64,000 nucleotides of DNA from RGIG9115 sp045649825 (GCA_045649825.1 JAZRQO010000022.1:62001-126000), one strand, 5' to 3'. Counted from the stretch's first letter, positions 1-8,918 are shown. Notes: generated by a model from the sequence alone, not told the origin. Numbers and translations are program-made.

Positions 1-1
1 A

Positions 2-313
2 CGTGAGGTTATAAGCCCTAATCGTCATAATTTTACATCAGTTATTCTCCATGGCGAAACTTTTTATGAAGAAAAACCATATACAGATATTGAGGTGATT
101 GACAGGGTAGGCAGTGGTGATGCATATGTGGCAGGCGTTTTATATGGACTTCTTGAATCCTGCGACCCAATAAGAAGTCTGAAAGTCGGCAACGCTCTTT
201 CAGCACTTAAAAATACAGTAGTGGGAGATATGTCTGTTTTCTCTCTTGACGAAATAGAAAAGGTTATTGCATCTCATTGCGAAATAGGTGTTCAGAGCGA
301 GATGGACAGATAA
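2..313 (+). CDS. PfkB-family sugar kinase, C-terminal part (5' end outside the window)
   Basis: The frame is open from base 2 and stops at 313, so only the last 103 residues are present. The stretch IDRVGSGDAYVAG matches the second PfkB/ribokinase signature, in which the Asp of GSGDA is the catalytic base that activates the sugar hydroxyl. The following helix-rich tail (GLLESCDPIRSLKVGNALSAL) is the usual C-terminal lid side of this fold. Members phosphorylate sugars or sugar acids with ATP in the cytoplasm; 2-keto-3-deoxygluconate kinase is the closest-looking type and would suit the sugar-acid enzymes downstream, but the substrate cannot be fixed from this fragment. A separate promoter follows at 346, so it is probably not in the wall-polymer operon. 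Confidence 0.8.
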   Translation, partial: REVISPNRHNFTSVILHGETFYEEKPYTDIEVIDRVGSGDAYVAGVLYGLLESCDPIRSLKVGNALSALKNTVVGDMSVFSLDEIEKVIASHCEIGVQSEMDR

Positions 314-345
314 TACTTTGTAATGTAAATTTATTATTAAATCTA

Positions 346-374
346 TTGAAAAATATATGTTTTTGTGGTAAAAT
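346..374 (+). promoter_or_regulatory. Sigma-A-type promoter of the wall-polymer operon
   Basis: TTGAAA at 346-351 and TAAAAT at 369-374 are separated by exactly 17 bp. The predicted transcription start is near 381, about 50 bases before the TTG start at 433. No other promoter-like pair is seen in the 119-base gap. Confidence 0.6.
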
Positions 375-432
375 AAAACAGAATATAATTCAACAGAGTA
401 TACTAAAAACAACGGGGAAGGGAAGTGTTCAT

Positions 433-1566
433 TTGAAAAAGGGAACAAAAATTTTGATGGCACTTATGCAGTTTGATATCGGCGGTGCCGAAACCCACGT
501 AGTTGAGCTTTCAAAAGAGCTTGTACGTAGGGGGTATCAGGTTGTTATTGCGTCAAACGGCGGTGCATATGAAGCTGAAGTAGAAGCAGCAGGAATAAAG
601 CATTATAAAGTCCCTCTTCAGAATAAGAATCTGCTTAATGTTATAAAAGCATATAAAACACTTAAATCTATAATAATTGAAGAAAACATTGATATTGTGC
701 ATTCTCATGCCCGCATCCCGTCATTTATATTAGGAAAGCTTAAAAATAAAATGAAATTTCCTTTTGTTACAAGTGCTCATTGGGTATTTACAACAAAGTA
801 CGGTCTTAAGTATATTACCGATTGGGGTGAAAGATGCATAGCGGTCAGTGATGATATTAAAAAATATCTTATTGATAATTACGGTTATGACGAAAAGAAT
901 ATATTTGTAACAATAAACGGTATAGACCTTAATAAGTTTAGTGAGGATACTCCCTGTGATGATGTCCGTAAAGAGTTCGGAATTTCTGAGAATGATTTTT
1001 GCGTTGTTGGTGTAAGCCGTATGGATAAAGACAGAAGCCTTGCATCAAAAATGCTCATTTCACTTGCACCAAGGCTTAAAAAGGAAATCCCAAACCTTAA
1101 AATTGTTGTTGTGGGTGGAGGAAATGACGAAGAAGAGGCACGAGCTTTGGCAATTAAAGCAAATACGGAATGTGGGTGTGAAACGGTAATACTCACGGGA
1201 CCCAGAGTTGACATTAATAAGTTTGTGGCAATTTCTTCGCTCTTTGTCGGCGTCAGCCGTGCGGCACTTGAAGGTATGGCTGCAGGAAAGAATACTGTTA
1301 TTGCAGGAAATGAAGGTTATATCGGACTTTTTGACAGTTCTTGCCTTGATGTGGGTATAAATACTAATTTTTGCTGCAGAGGCTGCGACGAAACTACTGA
1401 GGATAGAATTTTTGCCGATATAATCAGGTATATACAAAAATCTCCTGACGAGAAAGCCGCAATGTCTGAGTATTGCCGCAAAACAGTATCGGAATATTAT
1501 TCTGTTGAAAAAATGACAGATGACTATATAAAGGCGTACAAAAGCTTACCCGGATTTGAAAATTAA
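433..1566 (+). CDS. GT4-type glycosyltransferase
   Basis: A 377-residue GT-B fold glycosyltransferase. The N-terminal half has the acceptor-domain motif GGAETHVVELS (about residues 17-27) and DIVHSHARIPS. The C-terminal half has the nucleotide-sugar site, with VVGVSRMDKD and the conserved Glu of AALEGMAAGK. It would transfer a sugar from a nucleotide donor to a lipid-linked or wall glycan on the cytoplasmic face. The TTG at 433 is chosen because GGGAAGGGAAG lies just before it and the product begins MKKGTKILMALMQF; the longer in-frame ATG at 277 would overlap the kinase gene and include the promoter. It is the first gene of an operon with csaB, murJ and a polymerase, so a role in secondary cell-wall polymer or teichoic-type glycan assembly is likely. 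Donor and acceptor are unknown. Confidence 0.85.
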   Translation: MKKGTKILMALMQFDIGGAETHVVELSKELVRRGYQVVIASNGGAYEAEVEAAGIKHYKVPLQNKNLLNVIKAYKTLKSIIIEENIDIVHSHARIPSFILGKLKNKMKFPFVTSAHWVFTTKYGLKYITDWGERCIAVSDDIKKYLIDNYGYDEKNIFVTINGIDLNKFSEDTPCDDVRKEFGISENDFCVVGVSRMDKDRSLASKMLISLAPRLKKEIPNLKIVVVGGGNDEEEARALAIKANTECGCETVILTGPRVDINKFVAISSLFVGVSRAALEGMAAGKNTVIAGNEGYIGLFDSSCLDVGINTNFCCRGCDETTEDRIFADIIRYIQKSPDEKAAMSEYCRKTVSEYYSVEKMTDDYIKAYKSLPGFEN

Positions 1567-1605
1567 TCACATTTCCGGCTTACGAAAGGGGACACGGATT
1601 TTAAA

Positions 1606-2682
1606 ATGAAAAGAATATTAATTTCCGGGTATTACGGTTTCGGTAATAGCGGTGATGATGCACTTCTTCTTTCAATTATTTCCGAATTCAGAAAAAAAGG
1701 AATGGGAGATTTGATAACAGTTCTGTCTGCAAACCCTGCAGAAACAGAGAAAATGTACGGTGTTAAGTCAATTAACCGTATTAATCCGTTTTCAGTGCTT
1801 TTCTCTGTTATGGGGTGCGGTATGTTTATATCGGGCGGCGGAACATTGATCCAGGATGGGACAAGCACTAAATCATTGCTTTATTATCTATACCTTATAA
1901 AGCTTGCTCTTTTATTTGGCAAAAAAGTAATGCTGTATGCAAATGGTATAGGCCCGGTAACTAAAGAATCAAATATTAAAATATGCAAATCGGTACTTAA
2001 CAGAGTTGATACAATAACATTAAGAGATAAAAAGTCCTATGATTTATTGTCTGAATGGGGAATATCCAAGCCCGAAATAAAGCTTACGGCGGATCCTGTT
2101 TTCCTGATAGATGCAGGTGGCGATGTAAGTGATATAACCGATAATGTGGACGGAGAATTTATATGTATATCTGTTCGTCGTGCTTCAGGGATGGGGTGGG
2201 ATTTTTCTAAAACTGTTTCATCCGTTATTGATAAGCTTTCTGAAAAATATGGTATAAAAGCGGTTATTTTGCCACTTCAGGCATCGGATATTCAGATTTG
2301 CAGGGAAATCGCATCCAAAACAAAAACGGAAGCGATTTGCGTTGAAAGGCGCCTTTCTCCTGAGGAGATAATGAAGCTTGTTTCAAAAAGCCGTATTTGT
2401 ATCGGTATGCGGCTTCATATGCTTATATATGCCGCTGTGATGGCTGTGCCTATTGTGGGTATAGTATATGATCCCAAAGTGAGTGGGTTTATGGAATATG
2501 CAGGCCAAAACCTTTATGTAGATGTGGACGGACTTACGGAAGAAAACTTATTTGAACTTGCAGACAGATGCATGTCAGAGAGCGACAGAATAAGGAAAGA
2601 GCTTGTTTTGCAAAAGAAGAAATTAAGAGCCCTTGCGGAGGAAAATTCACATATAGCGGTTGAACTATATAACCGCAGTTAA
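1606..2682 (+). CDS. csaB: Polysaccharide pyruvyl transferase CsaB
   Basis: A 358-residue protein of normal CsaB length. It begins with the typical GYYGFGNSGDDALL segment (residues 7-20) and has GGGTLIQDGTS near residue 80 and GMRLHMLIYAA near residue 270, all hallmark positions of the pyruvyl-transferase family. CsaB adds ketal-linked pyruvate from phosphoenolpyruvate to the secondary cell-wall polymer, and this modified polymer is the ligand of SLH domains. That is directly relevant here because four proteins downstream carry SLH repeats (genes at 23246, 36136, 40854 and 42368). The gene lies 39 bases after the glycosyltransferase, preceded by GAAAGGGG, and its TAA overlaps the ribosome site of murJ, indicating co-translation. 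Identification is from family motifs; the pyruvylated sugar is not known. Confidence 0.93.
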   Translation: MKRILISGYYGFGNSGDDALLLSIISEFRKKGMGDLITVLSANPAETEKMYGVKSINRINPFSVLFSVMGCGMFISGGGTLIQDGTSTKSLLYYLYLIKLALLFGKKVMLYANGIGPVTKESNIKICKSVLNRVDTITLRDKKSYDLLSEWGISKPEIKLTADPVFLIDAGGDVSDITDNVDGEFICISVRRASGMGWDFSKTVSSVIDKLSEKYGIKAVILPLQASDIQICREIASKTKTEAICVERRLSPEEIMKLVSKSRICIGMRLHMLIYAAVMAVPIVGIVYDPKVSGFMEYAGQNLYVDVDGLTEENLFELADRCMSESDRIRKELVLQKKKLRALAEENSHIAVELYNRS

Positions 2683-2694
2683 GGAGCGAATAAT

Positions 2695-4218
2695 TTGAAA
2701 AACAAAAAAACATTAACAACGGCAGTTTTTCTTGCTGTTGTAACCTTGCTTGCCAAAGCCTGCGGACTTGTACGTGATTCCATGATTGCCGGATATTTTT
2801 CGGCAGGTTTTGAAACTGACGCATTTATGACAGCAACAAAGTTGCCCACCATGCTTTTTGATATGGTAATCGGGGGGGTTATATCTGCTTCATTTATACC
2901 GATATTCACATCAGTTCGGGAAAAAGAAGGGAAAGAGCAGGCAGATAAATTTGCGAGTAGATTTATAGTTATGATACTGTCTGTGGCGATTGTAATTGCA
3001 TTGCTTGGTATTATATTTTCAGATAGGCTTGTAATGCTTCTTGCACCGGGCTTTAACGGTGCAAAGCTTGACCTTACATCTGAGCTTACAGCGATAATGT
3101 TCCCTATGATAATTTTTACGGGACTTGCATTCTCCTTTGTTGGACTTCTTCAATCAAACGGGGAGTATAACATACCTGCAATTATAAGTCTTATTTCGAA
3201 TGTGGCAATTATAATATATTTTCCCTTGTTTGCCGATAAATTCGGAATCCGCGGCCTTGCCTATACAATGCTTATTGCATGGAGCTTGCAGGTTATTGTT
3301 CAGATACCGTCGCTTTTTAAATTCAAGTTCAGGTTCAGACCTGATTTTAGATTAAACGACCAAAACGTAATATCTGCTTTGAAGCTCGCGGGCCCTATGC
3401 TCATAAGCACCTGGGTACAGCCTTTGTATTCAGTTATAAATTCAAGGCTTGCATCAGGCATAGAGGGTGCACCAACGGTGCTTGAACTTGCAAACCGCCT
3501 GTATGTTGTAATGACGGGAGTGTTCTCCTTTGTTGTAACAAATCTTATATTCCCGAAAGCTGCAAAAGCAAATGCGGAAAATAAAGAAGACGAAGCAAAA
3601 AGCTTGATTGTTACCAGCCTTAAGTCAATGTTTCTGATACTATTGCCGCTGACTGTTGGTGTTATGGTGCTGGCTCCCTATATAACAAGCATTATATATG
3701 AACATAATAAGTTCGACTCTGAAAGCGTTATTCGTGTTGCGAATGCACTAAGGGGTTATAGCGTGGGTATGGTTGCACTTGCAGTTAATGAAGTTCTCAG
3801 TAAGTATTTCTTTTCAATGCAAAATTCCCGTACCCCTATGAGAAATTCAATAATAAGCATATTTATCAATATAGCTTTGGCATATGCTTTGTTCGGTGCT
3901 TTACAAACCCCCGGACTTGCCCTTGCAGCAGCAGGTGGAAGTATATGCAATGCTGTACTTAATGCAATTTCTCTTCGTGACAAAAAGTTGTTTAAAAAAG
4001 AAGACTTTATTAATATACTTAAGATTTTTGTGTCAGCCGCAGTGATGGGATCAGTTCTTATTCCTGTTTCCAATGCTTTGAAATTTATTTCAGGCGGTTT
4101 GGTTGGTAATATATTGTATTGCGGATTATGTGCGGTTGCAGGAATTATTGTTTATATGATTGCGGTAATTTTGCTTCGTGTCGATTTGATAAAAAATCTC
4201 ATTAATAGAGAAAGGTAG
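2695..4218 (+). CDS. murJ: Lipid II flippase MurJ (MviN family)
   Basis: A 507-residue polytopic membrane protein with about 14 hydrophobic segments. The N-terminal motif LLAKACGLVRDSMIAGYFS and the following FETDAFMTATKLP are characteristic of MurJ/MviN in the MOP flippase superfamily. It moves lipid-linked cell-wall precursors across the membrane. Start is TTG at 2695, placed 6 bases after AAGGAGCG, which overlaps the csaB stop. Its position between csaB and a ligase-like polymerase suggests it may serve the wall-polymer repeat unit rather than, or as well as, lipid II. Family assignment is firm; the exact lipid substrate is inferred. Confidence 0.92.
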   Translation: MKNKKTLTTAVFLAVVTLLAKACGLVRDSMIAGYFSAGFETDAFMTATKLPTMLFDMVIGGVISASFIPIFTSVREKEGKEQADKFASRFIVMILSVAIVIALLGIIFSDRLVMLLAPGFNGAKLDLTSELTAIMFPMIIFTGLAFSFVGLLQSNGEYNIPAIISLISNVAIIIYFPLFADKFGIRGLAYTMLIAWSLQVIVQIPSLFKFKFRFRPDFRLNDQNVISALKLAGPMLISTWVQPLYSVINSRLASGIEGAPTVLELANRLYVVMTGVFSFVVTNLIFPKAAKANAENKEDEAKSLIVTSLKSMFLILLPLTVGVMVLAPYITSIIYEHNKFDSESVIRVANALRGYSVGMVALAVNEVLSKYFFSMQNSRTPMRNSIISIFINIALAYALFGALQTPGLALAAAGGSICNAVLNAISLRDKKLFKKEDFINILKIFVSAAVMGSVLIPVSNALKFISGGLVGNILYCGLCAVAGIIVYMIAVILLRVDLIKNLINRER

Positions 4219-4224
4219 TATAAG

Positions 4225-6096
4225 ATGAATAGTTTGATATTATCATTTATTTACTCCTTTTGGGGTAAGTTTACTGCTTGCCTTGTTGAAAGCAAGCTAT
4301 GGCAGTGGCTTGGACGTATACATCAGATGTTTTGCACGGCTTTTGCCGAAAGCTCGATTGTAAAAGCGGTAAAGTACAGAGGTAAAATTTCATTGGAAGA
4401 AACGAGCCTTGCATGCAGACTTCTCCGTATTCCAACAGCAGTACTGTCATCGTTATGTAAGTTCTTTTCGGGATTTGTTAAAAATGTAGCGGATAACACT
4501 CTTATAAGTAAATATGTACAGGGTTTTATTTCAGGAGCTTTGTCGTTAAACACAAGATTTATTTCACTGCTTGTTCTGTTCTCTTCAGTAAGTTCATTCT
4601 GTGTTAAGCTTCTTAGAGGCAATTTCAGTTTTTTGGCAATCATAATTGCCATTGTATGCTTTGGTATTTCGTTTCTGGATGGAATATGCCTTTCGGATTA
4701 TATTGACGAAAGCATATGCGTAAAGATGTTAAAATCCTTATTCGGTTTTGATGACGTTAGTTTCAGGGTATATAAAAAAGTTTCCTCAGCTTACGTATAT
4801 ACATCTGCAGCTTTAGTCGGTGCGATAACAGGTGTAGCTGGTGCGGTTTTACCTCTTATGTACGCTATTCCTGTAGCACTTGCTGCAATTGGAGTGGTGA
4901 TTATAAACCCTGTGAGTGGTATATTCTTTGCAGTGTTTGCAGCGCCGCTTGTTCCTACACTTGTTCTGGTTGGTATATGTGTGCTTACTGCAATTTGCAC
5001 TCTTGGCCATAAGGCATACACAGGGGAGTACGGAATAAAGATGGGGCGTGCAGGATTGTGTCTTATGCTTTTTCTTGTGATTTCGGCACTCTCTACCGTT
5101 TTTTCTGCATCACTGAAAGGGAGTGTGGGCGTTCTTGGAATGTATGTTATCTTTATCGGATTTTATTACATAATCCGTGATCAGCTCAGAAAAGAAAAGA
5201 ATATATCTGGACTTTTAAAGGTTTTTGCAATCAGCGCGGCAATTGTTTCGGCATATGGAATACTCCAGTATGTGTTTAAATGGGATACTCAAAATGCATG
5301 GATTGATACGGAAATGTTTGAAGAGGCAACAATGCGTGCATACTCTACTCTTGCAAACCCAAATGTTCTGGGTGAATACCTTATACTTGCACTACCAATA
5401 ATTGCACTTGTTATTGTTAATTACACAAAAACTATTCTTCAAAAAGTGGTTTACTGCGGAATATTTGCGGCAACATTTCTGTGCCTCATCCTTACTCAGT
5501 CAAGAGGCTGCTGGATCGGATTTATGGTGTCTGCTCTTATATTTGTAACTTATTATAAGAGTGCAATGTGGAAGGTAATCCCCTTCGGACTTCTGCTTCT
5601 GCCTTTTATTATTCCCGAAACTATGATTAACCGATTCCTCAGTGTGGGCGATATGTCTGATAGCTCAACATCCTACAGAGTGTATATATGGTTCGGAACA
5701 CTTATTATGCTTAAGGATTATTGGATGGGCGGTATAGGCCTGGGTGAAGCTGCATTCAGAAGCATATATCCTGAATATGCATACCATGGCATTGTTGCTC
5801 CGCACTCACATAATCTTTATCTCCAGCTTATTGTTGAGTCGGGAATTATATCCCTTGTGGTATTTGTTGCCGCTATGCTCATATTTTTTAAAGATATGAT
5901 CAATATGCAGCTCAGAAACCGTCATTTTGGAACTGCAGCTGCAGCTCTTATGAGTGGCGTGGCAGGATTTCTTGTTCAGAGTATGTTCGATTACACATTC
6001 TATAACTATAGAGTAATGGCGATTTTCTTTATGGTGCTGGCTATTGGCGGTGCATTTGTCACTGTTTCCGCAAAGGATAGTATAGAAAATAAGTGA
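4225..6096 (+). CDS. O-antigen ligase / Wzy-type polymerase family membrane protein
   Basis: A 623-residue membrane protein with many hydrophobic helices. The C-terminal half carries the O-antigen ligase (Wzy_C, PF04932-type) signature: SRGCWIGFMVSALIF on one helix and, in the large outside loop, HSHNLYLQLIVESG, where the His-Ser-His-Asn region is conserved. The first ~160 residues form an extra, partly amphipathic segment with several Lys-rich stretches that is not part of the usual family core. Such proteins polymerise lipid-linked repeat units or transfer glycans outside the membrane. It begins 7 bases after murJ and is followed 15 bases later by a second glycosyltransferase, so it likely acts on the same wall polymer. 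Whether it is a polymerase or ligase cannot be decided from sequence. Confidence 0.85.
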   Translation: MNSLILSFIYSFWGKFTACLVESKLWQWLGRIHQMFCTAFAESSIVKAVKYRGKISLEETSLACRLLRIPTAVLSSLCKFFSGFVKNVADNTLISKYVQGFISGALSLNTRFISLLVLFSSVSSFCVKLLRGNFSFLAIIIAIVCFGISFLDGICLSDYIDESICVKMLKSLFGFDDVSFRVYKKVSSAYVYTSAALVGAITGVAGAVLPLMYAIPVALAAIGVVIINPVSGIFFAVFAAPLVPTLVLVGICVLTAICTLGHKAYTGEYGIKMGRAGLCLMLFLVISALSTVFSASLKGSVGVLGMYVIFIGFYYIIRDQLRKEKNISGLLKVFAISAAIVSAYGILQYVFKWDTQNAWIDTEMFEEATMRAYSTLANPNVLGEYLILALPIIALVIVNYTKTILQKVVYCGIFAATFLCLILTQSRGCWIGFMVSALIFVTYYKSAMWKVIPFGLLLLPFIIPETMINRFLSVGDMSDSSTSYRVYIWFGTLIMLKDYWMGGIGLGEAAFRSIYPEYAYHGIVAPHSHNLYLQLIVESGIISLVVFVAAMLIFFKDMINMQLRNRHFGTAAAALMSGVAGFLVQSMFDYTFYNYRVMAIFFMVLAIGGAFVTVSAKDSIENK

Positions 6097-6110
6097 AAGG
6101 AAAATAAAAT

Positions 6111-7223
6111 ATGCTGAAAATTATTGAAGTATCAAGTGATACAAACATTGGAGGGGCAGGTAAAGTCCTTCTTAACCTTTTGTCTGAGTATGACAGAAGC
6201 AAGTATGAAATTAAAGTAATACTTCCCAAAAACAGCTTATTGAAGCCTCATATTGAGGTCCTTGGTGTAGACATTATAGAAGTTAACGGAATTGCGGATA
6301 AGTCCCTTGACTTAAAAGCAGTGGGTGAGCTTACACGTATCATCAGAAAAGAAAAAGCGGATATTGTACACACTCACGCATCAATGTCGGCAAGAATAGC
6401 AGGCCGCCTTGCAGGAGCGAAGGTAATATATACACGTCACAGTGTTTTCCCACCCCCGAAATCTATCTCCCATGGAATTGGTAAAAAGCTCAACGGCTTT
6501 GTAAATAATATTATGGCGGATGGAATTATTGCAGTTGCTGAAGCCGCCAAAGAAAATCTTACTGATACAGGTGTAGACGAAACAAAAATATCCGTTATAT
6601 TAAACGGTGTAAAAGGTCTTGAGCCAAATTCTCTTGAAGAAAAGGCACAGGCTCGTGAACGCTTTGGAATAGGTGCGGATGAAAAAGTGGTTTCCATAGT
6701 TGCCCGCCTTGAAGATATAAAAGGTCATGACTATTTTATAGAAGCGGCAGATATGCTCCTTAAAGAGGGAATAAAAGCAAAATTTGTGATAGCAGGTACA
6801 GGCTCTTACGAAACACATCTTAAAGAAAAAGTTAAGAAACTTGGACGTGAAAATGATATAATATTTACAGGTTTTATCAAGGATGTTGATGCACTTATGA
6901 ATATCACCTACATACAGTGTAATGCATCCTACGGTACAGAAGCCACAAGCCTTGCTCTCCTTGAAGGTATGAGCCTCGGTATCCCGGCAGTTGTTTCAGA
7001 TTTTGGCGGCAATCCGGGAGTTATATCTGATGGAAATAACGGATTTCTTGTTCGTAAAAAGAATACCGAGGCGCTTGCCGACGGTATAAGAAAGCTCCTT
7101 TCTGATGAAAACCTTTATGGAGAAATGAGTACAAAATCAAAAGAAATATTCGGCAAAAAGTTTACTGCTGTTGCAATGACAAGGCAGACTGAACAATACT
7201 ACGATAAAATTGCTCAGAAGTAA
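6111..7223 (+). CDS. GT4-type glycosyltransferase
   Basis: A 370-residue GT-B glycosyltransferase. Visible motifs are the N-terminal glycine-rich acceptor loop (NIGGAGKVLLNLL, residues 12-24), DIVHTHASMSARIAG in the first domain, VSIVARLEDIKGHDYF at the start of the nucleotide-binding domain, and SLALLEGMSLGIPAVVSDFGG holding the EX7E-type glutamates. It is probably cytoplasmic or peripheral to the membrane. It follows the ligase-like gene by 14 bases and ends inside the ribosome-binding region of the next gene, so it is co-expressed with the CsaB/MurJ set. Specificity is unknown. Confidence 0.87.
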   Translation: MLKIIEVSSDTNIGGAGKVLLNLLSEYDRSKYEIKVILPKNSLLKPHIEVLGVDIIEVNGIADKSLDLKAVGELTRIIRKEKADIVHTHASMSARIAGRLAGAKVIYTRHSVFPPPKSISHGIGKKLNGFVNNIMADGIIAVAEAAKENLTDTGVDETKISVILNGVKGLEPNSLEEKAQARERFGIGADEKVVSIVARLEDIKGHDYFIEAADMLLKEGIKAKFVIAGTGSYETHLKEKVKKLGRENDIIFTGFIKDVDALMNITYIQCNASYGTEATSLALLEGMSLGIPAVVSDFGGNPGVISDGNNGFLVRKKNTEALADGIRKLLSDENLYGEMSTKSKEIFGKKFTAVAMTRQTEQYYDKIAQK

Positions 7224-7236
7224 GGAGGACGGTAAA

Positions 7237-7689
7237 ATGAAAAAGAAAATAACTATTGTTGATATACTGATAGTTCTTGCAGTTGTGCTTGTTGCAGTTT
7301 TTGTTTTTGGTAAATTTTCAGGAACGGCAGGGGCTTCAAAGAAAACTGTAACATATACAGTTCTTGTTACAAGTGTTATGCCTGAGGTGGCAGACAGTAT
7401 GGTTCCGGACGACAACGTGTTGCTCGATGCAAAGGGTAATGCCTACGGAAGAGTTACAAATGTTTCGGTATCGCCATCCCAGGATTCCTATTTGAATCAG
7501 CAGACAGAAAAGTATGTTATAAGTAAGCTTGACGACAGGAAGGATGTAATTCTTACTCTGGAGGCTGAAGCTACGGCTAATGACTGGGGATACCAGATAG
7601 GGCAGCAGCATATAAGAATTGGAGAGCAACAGAATGTGTCGGCAACTAAGTATGTTGCTAAAGGATATATAATCGGCATTGACGACTAA
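7237..7689 (+). CDS. DUF4330-like single-span membrane protein, first copy
   Basis: A 150-residue protein: a short Lys-rich start, one transmembrane segment (about residues 5-25, IVDILIVLAVVLVAVFVFG) and an outside beta-rich domain. The pattern 'IVDILIVLAVV' followed by a soluble domain with VPDDNVLLDAKGNAYGRVTNVSV matches DUF4330. The ATG at 7237 follows AAGGAGG with normal spacing; an upstream in-frame start at 7210 would lie within the preceding gene. Function of the family is unknown. Its position as the penultimate gene of the csaB/murJ operon suggests a membrane-anchored accessory of wall-polymer export or assembly. Confidence 0.75.
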   Translation: MKKKITIVDILIVLAVVLVAVFVFGKFSGTAGASKKTVTYTVLVTSVMPEVADSMVPDDNVLLDAKGNAYGRVTNVSVSPSQDSYLNQQTEKYVISKLDDRKDVILTLEAEATANDWGYQIGQQHIRIGEQQNVSATKYVAKGYIIGIDD

Positions 7690-7703
7690 GGGAGGTAATA
7701 AAG

Positions 7704-8186
7704 GTGAAAAACGGAAAAATTGCAGGTAGAATTAATATAATAGATCTTTTGGTTATAATTGCAGTTTTTGTGGCTTTGTTTGGTGTTGCAATCCGTGTGC
7801 TGACCTTCTCTGACAAAAATACTGCGGGAACTATTCCTTTTGAGTATGTCGTATGTGTTGAAGGTGTACGTGAGTATTCAATACAAGGATTGCAAAAGGG
7901 CGGAAGTATATATTCCGAAAAGGAAGACGCGCTTGTGGGTGAAATTGTGAATGTTACGGTTGAGCCTGCAAAATATGACCAAATTATGCTTGACGGTGAA
8001 CGAAAAATGATTGAACGGCCTGACAGATTTACGGCTTATGTAACAGTTAAGGCAAATGGTGTTATTCGTGGCGGAACGTACTGCGATGCGGTAGAAACTC
8101 CTGTAGGAGTCGGCTCGGAGTATATGCTTTGTTCGAAATATGTTTCAACAAACGGCAAGGTAGTATCTTTAAAACCTGTTGAATAA
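7704..8186 (+). CDS. DUF4330-like single-span membrane protein, second copy
   Basis: A 160-residue paralogue of the preceding gene, starting with GTG after GGGAGGTAATAAAG. The same plan is visible: INIIDLLVIIAVFVALFGVAI as a single N-terminal membrane span, then a soluble domain with EDALVGEIVNVTVEPAKYD, which parallels the first copy's region around 'GRVTNVSVSPSQDSY'. The two copies are 14 bases apart and have diverged strongly, so they may work as a heteromer. It is the last gene before the terminator at 8191. No enzymatic motif is visible. Confidence 0.72.
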   Translation: MKNGKIAGRINIIDLLVIIAVFVALFGVAIRVLTFSDKNTAGTIPFEYVVCVEGVREYSIQGLQKGGSIYSEKEDALVGEIVNVTVEPAKYDQIMLDGERKMIERPDRFTAYVTVKANGVIRGGTYCDAVETPVGVGSEYMLCSKYVSTNGKVVSLKPVE

Positions 8187-8190
8187 ATTA

Positions 8191-8230
8191 AAACGTTATG
8201 CGGATTAAATAACCCGCATAACGTTTTTTT
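8191..8230 (+). terminator. Rho-independent terminator of the wall-polymer operon
   Basis: A 13-bp perfect stem (8191-8203 with 8214-8226, core AACGTTATGCGG) and a 10-base loop is followed by a run of T to 8230. It lies 5 bases after the last stop codon. Confidence 0.9.
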
Positions 8231-8363
8231 GTACAACGAAAACCACGGGCTATGCTTGTGGTTCTAAAAAGCTTTTAGCTATGAGCAGAAAAAAGAAACC
8301 TCCTATGATATAATATATGCAGGTTCGCCAACCGCATAAAAGAATCAAAGGAGGTAATCAAGA

Positions 8364-8710
8364 ATGAAACTTGATACAGATAGTTTATCACATACGACGT
8401 GGAATTGCAAGTACCATATAGTATTTGCGCCAAAAATATCGTAGACAAGTGATATATGGAAAGATAAAGGCAGATGTAGGAAACATATTGAGAAAATTAT
8501 GTAAGTATAAAGGTGTAGAGATAATAGAAGCTGAATCCTGTCCAGATCATATTCATATGCTTGTATCAATACCGCCAAAGTATAGTGTATCACAAATTAT
8601 GGGATATTTAAAAGGAAAAAGTTCGCTGATGATATTCGATAGACATGGGAACTTAAAATATAAATATGGAAATAGACAATTTTGGTGTAAAGGATATTAT
8701 GTGGATATAA
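8364..8710 (+). pseudogene. tnpA: IS200/IS605 TnpA transposase, frameshifted and truncated
   Basis: The ATG at 8364 follows AAAGGAGG and starts MKLDTDSLSHTTWNCKYHIV, the classic IS200 beginning. Reading then hits a stop after FAPKIS; removing one A from the A5 run near 8432 restores FAPKYRRQVIYGKIKADV. The HUH pair is visible as HIHMLV in the restored frame. After FWCKGYYVD the rest of the protein, including the catalytic Tyr helix, is missing because IS3 sequence begins there. It therefore cannot encode an active TnpA. Confidence 0.85.
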
Positions 8711-8786
8711 CATAAAACGTATCAAACAATCATTAGGATATATGAGTCCAGTAGAGTACAGACATAGTCTTGGATTAGCAATATGA
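8706..8786 (+). pseudogene. IS3-family transposase (OrfB) C-terminal remnant
   Basis: The frame 8706-8786 reads YNIKRIKQSLGYMSPVEYR followed by HSLGLAI and a stop. This is the well-known C-terminal end of IS3/IS150-type integrases ('YNxKRIKxxLxxxSPVEYR'). The preceding bases belong to the IS200 gene, so only about 26 codons of the IS3 transposase survive. Confidence 0.8.
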
Positions 8787-8836
8787 ACAGCCCAAGAATA
8801 TGTCCGCACCCATTCCCGTTTCATTCTGAAACAGTC

Positions 8837-8918
8837 CTTTAAATTATTTGCTTATATAAAACTTATTTTTCTCACAAGCCTTTGCCTGTAATCTGTCAAG
8901 TGCTTCACCAAAATTACT
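8837..8918 (-). repeat. Copy 1 of a dispersed repeat encoding the C-terminal end of an unknown protein
   Basis: About 80 bases are nearly identical to 51036-51119. On the minus strand both copies read SNFGEALDRLQAKACEKNK (copy 2 SSFGEA...) then FYISK or FYMSK and a TAA stop (8844-8846 here). Three of five codon differences between copies are silent, which points to a once-coding sequence. No full-length gene is attached to either copy. I do not recognise the protein. Confidence 0.65.

Larger units (their letters stand above)
8241..8786 (+). mobile_element. Insertion-sequence scar: IS200/IS605 left part joined to an IS3 right part
   Basis: At 8241-8263 a 10-bp stem with the 3-base loop TAT (ACCACGGGC / TAT / GCTTGTGGT, with two G-T pairs) is the typical subterminal left-end hairpin of IS200-type elements. 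It is followed by a transposase gene that is frameshifted and, near 8705, runs directly into the last codons of an unrelated IS3-family transposase. No right end of the IS200 element and no left end of the IS3 element are present. This is a dead composite left by nested insertion and deletion. Confidence 0.75.

Noticed and set aside
277..432. Longer N-terminus of the first glycosyltransferase from an ATG at 277
   Set aside because: It overlaps the kinase gene and spans the promoter; the resulting extra residues are unlike GT4 proteins.
885..1437. Overlapping minus-strand frames inside the first glycosyltransferase gene
   Set aside because: Shadows of a well-supported coding sequence; no start signals.
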